Assembly: GCF_003313465.1 (NCBI RefSeq)
Contig: NZ_KZ845667.1
Location: 124,001 to 188,000, forward strand
Length of the DNA: 64,000 bases
Origin: Thermoflavimicrobium daqui
GTDB taxonomy: Bacteria; Bacillota; Bacilli; Thermoactinomycetales; Thermoactinomycetaceae
Direction of reading: 5' to 3'
Shown here: one piece after another, positions 6,670-15,062 of the stretch
Numbering within the stretch: the first letter of the stretch is position 1
How the letters are laid out: the number at the start of each line of letters is the position of its first letter
Notes under the pieces: generated by a model
Database searches by the model: none
What the model was told of the DNA's origin: nothing
Seen by the model: the letters and a program-made list of their open reading frames with translations, nothing else
Made by a program: the position numbers and the translations under genes

Positions 6670-9378
6670 ATGAAATATGTTGTTCATTTTAGTGAGATCG
6701 ATAGGCAAAGTTTACCCATAGTAGGTGGAAAGGGAGCTAACCTAGGAGAGATGACTCGCGCAGGATTTCCTGTTCCTAGTGGTTTTTGTGTTACAACTTC
6801 AGCTTACCGTCATTTCATCGAATCAAGTAATGAGATGGATAAATGGCTAGACTTACTTCATCAGTTAAAATCGGAGCAACTTGATGAAATCCGTAAGTTA
6901 GGACAAAGAATACGGGATCATCTGCTTACACTTAGGCTTTCCGAACAAATTCAATCAGCTATTATCAATGAATGGACTCAGTTAGGACAATCACATGCCT
7001 ATGCTGTTCGTTCAAGTGCAACAGCTGAGGATTTACCAACAGCTTCATTTGCTGGTCAACAAGAAACATATCTAAATGTAAAAGGAGCCGATCAGCTGAT
7101 TGCAGCAGTTAAAAAATGCTGGGCTTCTTTATTTACAGATCGAGCGATTGTTTATCGAATCAAAAATGGATTTGATCATCGTTCGGTATTCTTATCCGTA
7201 GTAGTTCAAAAGATGGTATTTCCTGATGTATCTGGAATTATGTTCACAGCAGACCCCATAAACGGAAATAGACGTATTGTTTCGATTGATGCTGGATTTG
7301 GATTAGGCGAGGCACTTGTATCTGGAATGGTGACAGCAGATTTATATCAAGTACGCGATAATCAGATCATTCTAAAGCAAATTGCCAAGAAAGAAAAAGG
7401 AGTATTTGCACTTCCTCAAGGAGGAACAGAAGTCAAAGAGCTACCACCAGAAATCCAAAGTAAACAAACATTATCTGATCAGAAGATCATAGAGCTTGCT
7501 GCACTCGGTCGCAAAATCGAAAAACATTATGGTTCGGAGCAGGATATTGAATGGTGTATAGCAGAAGATCAGATTTATATTGTACAAAGTCGCCCTATCA
7601 CTTCATTATATCCAGTTCCAAAGGCAATCGATAATAATTATCGGATATATCTTTCTTTTGGTCATAAACAAATGATGACAGATTATATTAAGCCTCTTGG
7701 GATATCAATACTAAGAACTCTTTTTCCATATGATAAGGATTCGATACGAGATGAAAGTCGAAGCTTTGTGGAAGCAGGAGGCAGACTGTTCGTAGATTGT
7801 TCGGATTTGATGTATCCCCCATTTGTACAGCGTAAATTAAAAGAGATATTTGAAATGGAGGATCAATCTCGTAAGATTAGTAAATTATCTGAGACTGAAG
7901 ATGATCTACTGGCTCTTAAAAAAGCCGTATTACGAGATGAATTCAAACAACGTGCTCCTAAGCGTGGAATTAATAGAAAAATTATTCGTTTAATTAAACC
8001 ACTATTTGGGTTCGTGAGTAAAATATGTCTAAAAATATTAAAGATTATCTTCTGGGAGGATCCATTTCAAGCTATACAGCGAACCAATGCTTCTTATGAG
8101 AAAAATATATGCGAATGTAAACAAGCTGTTATTCAGAGCTCTGGAGTAGAAAGAATCAAATCAATACAAGAGTTTGCAGGAGGTAAATTGTTTTTCTCAT
8201 TATTTGATTCCTTATCTTATTCTATGGCTGGATTTATCGCATTATCTATGATTGAGAACAACGTAAAAAAATGGTTAGGTGAAGAATTAAGCGGATCGAT
8301 ACACAAGTCCCCACCAGGTAATGTAACCAGTGAAATGGGACTTATGATTGGTGACCTAGCCGATATTTTAAGAGATTACCCTCGTGTAGTAGAATATTTG
8401 CAACATGCTAAGGATAATACATTTTATGAAGGATTAAAGGGTATTGAAGGTGGAAATGTATTTAAAGCGGAATTAGATCGATTTATGGAAAAATACGGAA
8501 TGCGAGCTCAGGGAGAGATTGATATAACGAGGACGAGGTGGAAGGAAGCGCCGACTATGCTTATTCCATCCATTCTTAGTCATATGAGAAGCAATGCTCC
8601 GAAAGAGCATCGGGAAAAATTTGAACAAGGACAACAAGAAGCAAATAAAGAGATTCAATCCTTATTAGAGCGAGTTAAAGCAACACATTATGGCTCAAAG
8701 AAAGCCAAAAAATTATCCCGACTTTTTACTATCTACCGGAATACAATAGGAATTCGTGAATTCCCTAAATATATTATCATTCAATATTTTGGTATTTTCA
8801 GAGAAGGAATTTTAGAAGAAGCCAAGATTCTTTATGGAAAAGGAGTGATTGATCATCCAGAAGATGTTTTTTATTTAACATTAGATGAGCTCGTTGCCTT
8901 ATTGGAAAATCGCTTAAAAAAAGTTAGAAGTTTGATTAATTCCCGGAAGAAGTTAGAAACGCAGTATCAAAAACTTAACCCCCCACGTGTAATTACAAGT
9001 GATGGAGAAATATTCTCAGCTGACAGAAAGAATGAACAAGCTCCTCCAGGTTCTTTAATCGGTATTCCTGTATCAGCTGGTGTTGTAGAAGGATATGTCA
9101 AAGTAGTACGTCGTTTAGAAGATGGACTATTAACTAAAGGTGATATTTTAGTTGCGCCATATACTGATCCTGGTTGGACCCCTTTATTTCATTCAGCTAA
9201 AGCGCTTGTAACAGAAATTGGTGGAATGATGACGCATGGTTCTGTCGTAGCAAGGGAATATGGAATTCCTGCCGTTGTTGGTGTTGAGAATGCGACGAAA
9301 TTATTAAAAGATGGACAATATATCCGTGTTGATGGAAGCAAAGGCTATGTACAGATCTTGGATTTAGAGCAGGAATGA
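6670..9378 (+). CDS. rph: Rifamycin-inactivating phosphotransferase (Rph-like dikinase)
   Basis: A 902-residue protein with Rph domain order. An N-terminal ATP-grasp domain (about 1-315: VGGKGANLGE, AVRSSATAEDLP, DIEWC, VQSRPIT) is followed by a long substrate-binding region (GHKQMMTDYIKPLG, AGGRLFVD) and a C-terminal swivelling His domain. The phosphocarrier His lies in GGMMTHGSVVAREYG near residue 856. PEP synthase has a C-terminal PEP barrel after the His domain; this protein does not. Rph transfers the beta-phosphate of ATP to the C21 hydroxyl of rifamycins. Slightly longer than usual: a basic, hydrophobic stretch near residues 435-460 may be an insertion. Confidence 0.85.
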   Translation: MKYVVHFSEIDRQSLPIVGGKGANLGEMTRAGFPVPSGFCVTTSAYRHFIESSNEMDKWLDLLHQLKSEQLDEIRKLGQRIRDHLLTLRLSEQIQSAIINEWTQLGQSHAYAVRSSATAEDLPTASFAGQQETYLNVKGADQLIAAVKKCWASLFTDRAIVYRIKNGFDHRSVFLSVVVQKMVFPDVSGIMFTADPINGNRRIVSIDAGFGLGEALVSGMVTADLYQVRDNQIILKQIAKKEKGVFALPQGGTEVKELPPEIQSKQTLSDQKIIELAALGRKIEKHYGSEQDIEWCIAEDQIYIVQSRPITSLYPVPKAIDNNYRIYLSFGHKQMMTDYIKPLGISILRTLFPYDKDSIRDESRSFVEAGGRLFVDCSDLMYPPFVQRKLKEIFEMEDQSRKISKLSETEDDLLALKKAVLRDEFKQRAPKRGINRKIIRLIKPLFGFVSKICLKILKIIFWEDPFQAIQRTNASYEKNICECKQAVIQSSGVERIKSIQEFAGGKLFFSLFDSLSYSMAGFIALSMIENNVKKWLGEELSGSIHKSPPGNVTSEMGLMIGDLADILRDYPRVVEYLQHAKDNTFYEGLKGIEGGNVFKAELDRFMEKYGMRAQGEIDITRTRWKEAPTMLIPSILSHMRSNAPKEHREKFEQGQQEANKEIQSLLERVKATHYGSKKAKKLSRLFTIYRNTIGIREFPKYIIIQYFGIFREGILEEAKILYGKGVIDHPEDVFYLTLDELVALLENRLKKVRSLINSRKKLETQYQKLNPPRVITSDGEIFSADRKNEQAPPGSLIGIPVSAGVVEGYVKVVRRLEDGLLTKGDILVAPYTDPGWTPLFHSAKALVTEIGGMMTHGSVVAREYGIPAVVGVENATKLLKDGQYIRVDGSKGYVQILDLEQE

Positions 9379-9437
9379 TTAGTTTTATTTTCTAAAAGGA
9401 TATAGGTGAATTTGTAAGTTTTGATAGAATACTTACT

Positions 9438-9486
9438 AAAAAATAGATGAAGGGGATAGAAACTTATATCCCTTCTCATCTATTTT
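9438..9486 (+). terminator. Terminator after rph
   Basis: A long near-perfect stem, AAAATAGATGA with AGGGGATA pairing TATCCCTT with TCATCTATTTT, about 60 bases after the rph stop. Flanking A and T runs make it potentially bidirectional. Confidence 0.7.
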
Positions 9487-9555
9487 AACGTTACAAAAAT
9501 ATAAGCGAAACAAGATTTGTTTTGGGATTTATGAAAAAAATGCGAACTATTATTT

Positions 9556-9612
9556 GATATAAAAAGATCCTCTAAACTCATCTGTGAAAACCGGACAATT
9601 AGCTTAGAGGAT
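9556..9612 (-). terminator. Terminator of the minus-strand kinase-fold gene
   Basis: Inverted repeat ATCCTCTAA (9567-9575) / TTAGAGGAT (9604-9612) with a 28-base loop. Read on the minus strand it runs into CTTTTTAT. It lies just past the stop of the gene at 9631. Confidence 0.6.
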
Positions 9613-9630
9613 ATACTTAAAAATCACAGA

Positions 9631-10638
9631 CTAGTATTTCTTAGTGTTAGCATAGGTATCAGGGATATTTAAAATTTCTACTTCATTCTCAATTTCATAG
9701 CGCAGTTTCTCTATACGATGTTTTTGAGCTTTTGTTAATTTTTCCATATCTAAGGATTGATAACAAATCACATATTGAATCACATGATTTAAGCGGAGAA
9801 AGTCTGGTAGATATTTAAACCATATCGGATCAAGTTGGTTCTCTCTACAGTAACCTATAAGGAATGGGTCCAAGAAACAGCGTGGGAACTCTTTTACCCA
9901 AGGCTTAAGCGGGTGCATATTGACAAAGTAGAGAATCGTAGCAATATCATTGATATACCAATTATAAGTCACATCGTCAAAGTCAAACACAGTGATAATC
10001 CCATTTTCTACAAAAAAGTTTTTATGATGAAAATCACCATGAATTAATCCATATGAATTACGATCTTTTGGTAATGAAGCAATACGATCCATCAACTTTT
10101 CTACCTGTTCAAACACCTTGGTCTGGGAGTTTGGGACATATTTTGCAATATCAAGCTGGTCTTCTTCATTCCATTCCTGGCGCTTGAATGCGGAGTTAGG
10201 TAATTTATACTCTTTGGATATAGCGTGGATTTTACCTAATGTTTGTCCCCAAGTTTCGAATAAGTGATGATTCCATTCAGCTTCTGTCGGAAGTTTTCCT
10301 TTGGCTTTCTCATAAACGATTACAAGAAAATAGGAGTCAGTTTGACCAGTTGGGATGATCTCGACCCAATTACCGTAACTGGAAGGAAGTGCCCTCGCTA
10401 CGTTAGCACCTCGATCAATTAAGAAGTTCAGAAAATCTAATTCGCCCATAATATAGTCTTTCGTTCTACGTAAGCTATGAGTAATCTTCATTATGCAAGG
10501 TTTTTGTTGGTAGACAAATTCATAGACATGACTTTCGAAGCCACCTAAGCTTATCAAATCCTTAGGTTGAACTCCATAACATTGAGCAGCCATTTGTAAA
10601 ATGTTCTCATTAAACTGCTTTTGTATTTCTAATATCAT
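9631..10638 (-). CDS. Phosphotransferase of the APH / CotS-like kinase fold
   Basis: About 335 residues with the kinase-fold C-lobe motifs LIHGDFHHKNFFV (catalytic Asp) and VFDFDDVTYNWYIND (metal Asp). The N-lobe has CIMKITHS with the ATP-contacting Lys. The layout is close to homoserine-kinase-type and spore-coat CotS-type members rather than known resistance enzymes. I took the ATG at 10638, 6 bases after GGAGG; a longer frame would begin at a TTG inside that site. A Nudix gene ends only 23 bases upstream, so the two are probably one transcript. Confidence 0.85.
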   Translation of the reverse strand: MILEIQKQFNENILQMAAQCYGVQPKDLISLGGFESHVYEFVYQQKPCIMKITHSLRRTKDYIMGELDFLNFLIDRGANVARALPSSYGNWVEIIPTGQTDSYFLVIVYEKAKGKLPTEAEWNHHLFETWGQTLGKIHAISKEYKLPNSAFKRQEWNEEDQLDIAKYVPNSQTKVFEQVEKLMDRIASLPKDRNSYGLIHGDFHHKNFFVENGIITVFDFDDVTYNWYINDIATILYFVNMHPLKPWVKEFPRCFLDPFLIGYCRENQLDPIWFKYLPDFLRLNHVIQYVICYQSLDMEKLTKAQKHRIEKLRYEIENEVEILNIPDTYANTKKY

Positions 10639-10661
10639 GATATCCTCCAAGTAGGAAATAA

Positions 10662-11114
10662 CTATTCATTTTTTTCTAAAAAATTTAAGACGTGTTTAAT
10701 TGCAATATGTTGATCACCTGCTAATTGGGATACAGTATGAAGCTCTTCCCAATAATAATTGAATTTAAGATCACTGTCTTTTCCAGATGATTTAACGGTA
10801 TATAACCATTCATCTTCTTTTGTGCTAGTTGTAACAATAAAAAAATGTCTCTCTTGAAATTCTTTTTTTATATCATGATAATATATTTCGGATAAGATTT
10901 CTGTTAATACGGTTACATCTTCTAAACCTGTTTCTTCCTTGATTTCACGTAATAAAGCAGCAGATAAATCATAATCATAATCCTCGACTGTTCCACCAGG
11001 TATTTGGATACCTGCATCAGGAATATCCTGGTGTTCGAATACTAATAATTCCCATTTTCGAATGTTTTTTCTCACTATATAACCTAAAACCTTTTTTGAA
11101 AAATGGTTATCTAT
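10662..11114 (-). CDS. Nudix hydrolase with probable AUA start codon
   Basis: A Nudix hydrolase; these cleave nucleoside-diphosphate-linked substrates. The Nudix box reads GGTVEDYDYDLSAALLREIK and continues EETGL. The REIKEETG core that binds metal is intact, while the usual Glu of the GX5E part is Asp. The first ordinary start is a GTG at 11075, but the frame is open further upstream. It adds KKVLGYIV, the expected first strand of the fold. A perfect AGGAGG (11123-11128) lies 8 bases before an ATA at 11112-11114, and no ATG/GTG/TTG occurs between it and the GTG. I therefore place the start at ATA, or read it as a mutated ATG. Confidence 0.75.
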   Translation of the reverse strand: MDNHFSKKVLGYIVRKNIRKWELLVFEHQDIPDAGIQIPGGTVEDYDYDLSAALLREIKEETGLEDVTVLTEILSEIYYHDIKKEFQERHFFIVTTSTKEDEWLYTVKSSGKDSDLKFNYYWEELHTVSQLAGDQHIAIKHVLNFLEKNE

Positions 11115-11158
11115 ATTCTATTCCTCCTAAATGTGAATGTATCATATATCCATTAAGA

Positions 11159-11398
11159 TTAATCCATTTTATCATACCAGCTTTTTAAATTGCTATTCCA
11201 TACAAAACGGAGATCATGTAATAAAACATCAAAATCAAGGACGATATTATAAAATGATATCAAAGGGTCTATTTCTTTAATAAAAAATAGTAAGAACTCT
11301 TTGATATAATTATTGATAGAGGTTGCCTTCTTAATCAGCCCCTCATTGTTTTTGAACTCACTCTCGTTGTAGTTTGGCGCAAAAGCCGTTCGCTTCAA
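11159..11398 (-). CDS. Hypothetical 79-residue ORF, possibly a gene remnant
   Basis: The frame encodes a mostly helical peptide (starts MKRTAFAPNYNE, ends KSWYDKMD) with a TTG start and no ribosome binding site. The open frame continues about six codons upstream to a stop without giving a better start. The absence of translation signals suggests the C-terminal remainder of a degraded gene. I do not recognise the family. It lies upstream of the Nudix gene on the same strand. Confidence 0.3.
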   Translation of the reverse strand: MKRTAFAPNYNESEFKNNEGLIKKATSINNYIKEFLLFFIKEIDPLISFYNIVLDFDVLLHDLRFVWNSNLKSWYDKMD

Positions 11399-11504
11399 AA
11401 ACGATTTGCTCTCGTTCTAAAAATGATCTAAGTTTTGGCTCGGGTTATGCAACATGTTGTAATAAATATAAAACTTATATAACAACAAACAAAAGGAGAA
11501 ACGT

Positions 11505-12932
11505 ATGGAAAGCATTCTTTCGATGAGTGCAACAATTTTAGCTCAAAAAATCGCCTCGCAAGAAGTTACCTCGTTACAGGCAACGGAAACCTATATTGCA
11601 CATATTCAGCGCTTTAATCCTAAATTAAACTTAATGGTAGAAGAACGTTTTCATAGTGCAAGAGAAGAAGCAAAAGAGAAAGATCAGATGATCCAAAACG
11701 GTCGAGCAAAGGGGAAGTTATTTGGTGTTCCCGTTAGTGTAAAAGAATCATTTTTTGTTAAAGGAATGAAGACGACAAGCGGATTACCTTCTCGGAAAAA
11801 CTGTATTGATTCAGAAGATGCTCAGGTGATTAAGTATTTAAAAGAAGAGGGAGCCATAATTTTAGGCAAGACAAATACACCTACTTTCTGTTTTTGCCAA
11901 GAGACAGATAATACAGTTTATGGTCGAAGTAACAATCCTTGGGATATAACGAGAACGGTAGGAGGTTCTAGCGGTGGGGAGGCAGCATTAATCGCTGTTG
12001 GTGGAGCAGCTGTGGGGATAGGTCAGGATATTGGCGGTTCCATTCGTTTTCCGGCGCATTTTAATGGGGTCATTGGTTTTAAGTCTGGAGATAAACAAGT
12101 TTCAGATCACGGGTGCTATCCTCCCTTTACTCATCCGTTTCAAATAAGAATGCTTGGTATTGGTGCATTCGCCAAAAGTGTAGCGGATGCTCAGCTCATC
12201 CATGAAATTATCAGTGAACTACCGATGAATGCACAAGACTTATCTCGATTTACCTATATTATTCCAAAGCCTCATTCAGCTTTACCCATTCAACATAAAA
12301 CAGCTGAAACGATTGAAAATATTTTTCAATTTTTTTCCAAACAGGGAACTGTTATTAGAGAACAACCTCCATTCTTACTAGAGTCTGCGCTCTGGTGGCA
12401 GCTAATTATGTCCGTAGATGGCGCACAAGGCTTAATCGACATTGCTGCTAATAGCAAAATAAGCGTGATTATTAAGGAATTTTTACGAGCTCAATTGGGA
12501 ATGAACCATACACTCCATCCATTTCTCACTTGGGCTATTTTAGGAGCACGAATGTTCCAGCCAAGTCCTAAGCAGTGGAAGGAACTAGAGAAAGAATTAG
12601 CCCAAGCGAGTGCAGAAGTAGATGTATTTCTTAGGAAGCGTATTTTAATATTACCTGTATACCATAGCCCAGCTGGGCACCACGGAAAAGTATATCAGGA
12701 AATTTTCTCTATCCGTAAAACATTTCGTAGATATATGCCATATATTTCTTATGCTAACACTTTTGGTCTTCCTTCGCTGTCTATACCCGTTAGCGAAGAT
12801 CCCAATGGGATGCCGATTGGTGTTCAACTTATTACATCCGCTGGTCAAGAGCACGCTTTATTTATAGCAGGAGAACAGCTTGAAAAGAGTTTCCGGGGAT
12901 ATCAACGATGTACGTATTATGACCATGAATAA
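11505..12932 (+). CDS. Amidase-signature family amidase
   Basis: A 475-residue amidase of the GatA/FAAH signature family, which hydrolyses a carboxamide. The Ser-cisSer-Lys triad is visible: Lys in PVSVKESF, cis-Ser in VGGSSGGEAA and the nucleophile in GQDIGGSIRFPA. The C-terminal LPSLSIPV...GMPIGVQL is standard. No gatB or gatC is nearby and the sequence is divergent, so it is a stand-alone amidase rather than the tRNA amidotransferase subunit. The ribosome binding site is AAAGGAG. An oxidoreductase gene starts 42 bases after it and is probably co-transcribed. Confidence 0.85.
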   Translation: MESILSMSATILAQKIASQEVTSLQATETYIAHIQRFNPKLNLMVEERFHSAREEAKEKDQMIQNGRAKGKLFGVPVSVKESFFVKGMKTTSGLPSRKNCIDSEDAQVIKYLKEEGAIILGKTNTPTFCFCQETDNTVYGRSNNPWDITRTVGGSSGGEAALIAVGGAAVGIGQDIGGSIRFPAHFNGVIGFKSGDKQVSDHGCYPPFTHPFQIRMLGIGAFAKSVADAQLIHEIISELPMNAQDLSRFTYIIPKPHSALPIQHKTAETIENIFQFFSKQGTVIREQPPFLLESALWWQLIMSVDGAQGLIDIAANSKISVIIKEFLRAQLGMNHTLHPFLTWAILGARMFQPSPKQWKELEKELAQASAEVDVFLRKRILILPVYHSPAGHHGKVYQEIFSIRKTFRRYMPYISYANTFGLPSLSIPVSEDPNGMPIGVQLITSAGQEHALFIAGEQLEKSFRGYQRCTYYDHE

Positions 12933-12974
12933 TTTGTAGCTACAAACCATACCCCTGCAAAAGGATGATCTAAC

Positions 12975-13901
12975 ATGAGAAAGCCTCGTATTGGCATGAT
13001 AGGCTTAGGAAACATAGCGCAAAAAGCATATTTACCAATCCTAACCAAAGAAACAGATTGGACATTGGTAGGAGCTTTTTCACCAAGTAAAGAAAAGCGA
13101 AAAATAATATGCAATCAATATCGCATCCAAGACTTTCATAGTTTAGAAAACCTATCTCAAGCATGTGATGCTATTTTTGTACATAGTTCTACAAGTTCAC
13201 ACTATGAAGTTGTTTCTTCGCTTCTAACCAAAGGATTAGATGTTTATGTAGATAAACCACTTGCAGCAACTATACACGAAGCTGAGAAATTAGTTGAGTT
13301 AAGTGAAAAAGCTGGAAGAAAACTGATGGTTGGATTTAATCGGCGTTTTGCACCGTTGTATGTACGTGTAAAAGAACAGGCTCATAACATTGCATCTGTT
13401 CGTTTTGAAAAACATAGAACTGATAGTTTAGGACCATATTCCTATGAATTTAGAATGTTAGATGATTATTTGCATCTAGTTGATACAATCAGATGGTTGG
13501 CAGATGGTGATTTAAATGTATTACATGGAACAATCCATAAAAGTTTAGAAGAATACCTTGTATATGCTGGGCATATTTATCAGTCCAATCAAGGAACTCT
13601 TTTCTTTACTGAAATGCATCGAAAAGCAGGTACGAACCTTGAAAAGCTTGAATTGCTAACAGAGGGAGCTATTTTAAGGGTTAAGAATATGAATACGTTA
13701 GAAATCGAATCGAATAATACGACCGTTACCTCTGTTTCTCCTTCCTGGGATACAACACTAAAACAACGAGGCTTTGAAGACGCGATACAACATTTTATAG
13801 GCTGTATTCAAAATGACCAAAAACCACTTGTTGATGGACTAGAAGGTTTAAAATCTCAACGATTAGTTGAACAGTTAATAAAAAAACAACTAGATAAGTA
13901 A
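12975..13901 (+). CDS. Gfo/Idh/MocA-family oxidoreductase
   Basis: A 308-residue NAD(P)-dependent sugar- or inositol-type dehydrogenase. The N-terminal Rossmann domain starts MIGLGNIAQKAYLP. The family signature VDKPLAAT supplies the conserved Lys in EKP-like position, followed by MVGFNRRF. The second domain lacks strong substrate clues. It is about 30 residues shorter than many members, but both ends look intact. It follows the amidase closely and ends at a strong bidirectional terminator. Confidence 0.85.
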   Translation: MRKPRIGMIGLGNIAQKAYLPILTKETDWTLVGAFSPSKEKRKIICNQYRIQDFHSLENLSQACDAIFVHSSTSSHYEVVSSLLTKGLDVYVDKPLAATIHEAEKLVELSEKAGRKLMVGFNRRFAPLYVRVKEQAHNIASVRFEKHRTDSLGPYSYEFRMLDDYLHLVDTIRWLADGDLNVLHGTIHKSLEEYLVYAGHIYQSNQGTLFFTEMHRKAGTNLEKLELLTEGAILRVKNMNTLEIESNNTTVTSVSPSWDTTLKQRGFEDAIQHFIGCIQNDQKPLVDGLEGLKSQRLVEQLIKKQLDK

Positions 13902-13949
13902 AAAATAAGGATTTGATTTTTAGAGTATAAAAATCAAATCCTTATTTTT
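13901..13949. terminator. Bidirectional terminator between the oxidoreductase and gltC
   Basis: A perfect 21-bp stem with an 8-base loop; the arms read AAAAATAAGGATTTGATTTTT and its complement. A and T runs on both sides let it serve the converging gene and gltC. Confidence 0.9.
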
Positions 13950-13976
13950 CGCCTGTAAACAAATATGACTCTTCAG

Positions 13977-14882
13977 TTACAAACGATACTGATTAAGCCG
14001 ATAGAAGAAGTCTGTAATAAAACTATAAAACAGTTGCTCTGATGGTGGAAGTTTTCGTTTTTTTGGGATAATGATACCGACGGTACGTGTTATTTCTGGT
14101 TCAGCAATGGGCATTTTTACAGCTCCGCGCGGGATGCTATCGGTTAGTGTGACTTCGGGTAGGAGAGTGACAGCGAGCCCTGAAGCAACTAATCCTTTAA
14201 TGGCATCGATATCTTCCCCTTCGAAAGCAATTTTGGGTTTAAAACCCATCTGTTTACAAGCATTGGTAACTAATTCTTCGAGTACGAATCCTTTTGGGAA
14301 GACAACAAAGGGTTCATCTTTTAGTTGATTTAAAGTGATTTGTGGTTGTTTTACCAGATCATGATTGGCTGGTAATAAGGAAACAATCTTGTCTAAGAAA
14401 AAAATATGTCCTTGAACTTCTTCATTTTTTAAAGGAACAGGTGCAATAAAAGCCAAGTCAATTTCACCATTAATTACTGCATCAATCAGAAAAAGATAAG
14501 AACCTTGTCGGAGTTGAAAGCGAACAGCCGGATATTTTGTTCGAAATTCGGAAATGACAGAAGGTAACACATGAGAGGCTAAGCTACTAGGAAATCCAAG
14601 TCGGATAATACCTCTTTGAGGATCTAAAAATTCTTCGATTTTTTGTTTAGCTTTTTCAATTTCTCGTAGTGCTAGTTCTGAATGATCTAAAAAAACTTTC
14701 CCCATGGATGTCAAACGAACATTACGTCCTTCACGTGCAAATAACTGAACACCCAGTTCCGCTTCTAGATTAGCAATTTGTCGACTGACAGCTGATTGGG
14801 CAACATGGAGTGAATGGGCAGCTTCTGTTACATGCTCACGTTTAGCTACCTCAATAAAATATTGAATTTGTCTAAGTTCCAT
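13977..14882 (-). CDS. gltC: LysR-type regulator, GltC-like activator of glutamate synthase
   Basis: A 301-residue LysR-family regulator with an N-terminal winged helix-turn-helix (MELRQIQYFIEVAKREH, AQSAVSRQIANLE) and a periplasmic-binding-like effector domain. Length, opening residues and position, divergent from glutamate synthase, match GltC of Bacillus subtilis. There it activates the synthase genes and is controlled by glutamate dehydrogenase and metabolite state. The 180-base gap holds a LysR-type inverted repeat at 14908. The gltC name rests on context and overall resemblance. Confidence 0.85.
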   Translation of the reverse strand: MELRQIQYFIEVAKREHVTEAAHSLHVAQSAVSRQIANLEAELGVQLFAREGRNVRLTSMGKVFLDHSELALREIEKAKQKIEEFLDPQRGIIRLGFPSSLASHVLPSVISEFRTKYPAVRFQLRQGSYLFLIDAVINGEIDLAFIAPVPLKNEEVQGHIFFLDKIVSLLPANHDLVKQPQITLNQLKDEPFVVFPKGFVLEELVTNACKQMGFKPKIAFEGEDIDAIKGLVASGLAVTLLPEVTLTDSIPRGAVKMPIAEPEITRTVGIIIPKKRKLPPSEQLFYSFITDFFYRLNQYRL

Positions 14883-14907
14883 TTTATTTCTCCTCTAATC
14901 TATCTAT

Positions 14908-14929
14908 ATTAAAATGAGATTATTTTAAT
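14908..14929. promoter_or_regulatory. LysR-type operator between gltC and glutamate synthase
   Basis: A perfect inverted repeat ATTAAAAT / ATTTTAAT with a 6-base GAGATT centre, 26 bases before the gltC start. It contains the T-N11-A core expected of LysR sites. A weak promoter toward the synthase (TTGTTT at 14942, TATAAA at 14963, 15-base spacer) lies just downstream, so GltC bound here could both repress itself and activate the operon. Confidence 0.55.
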
Positions 14930-15062
14930 CAATTATATATATTGTTTGTATTAATGATTAACTATAAAATAACAATAAATGTAAGGTCAAGACAAATCGA
15001 AAAATAATTAGATAAGGAAGATTCATACTAAATGATTGATCTTCACAAAGGGGTGAAGTATA

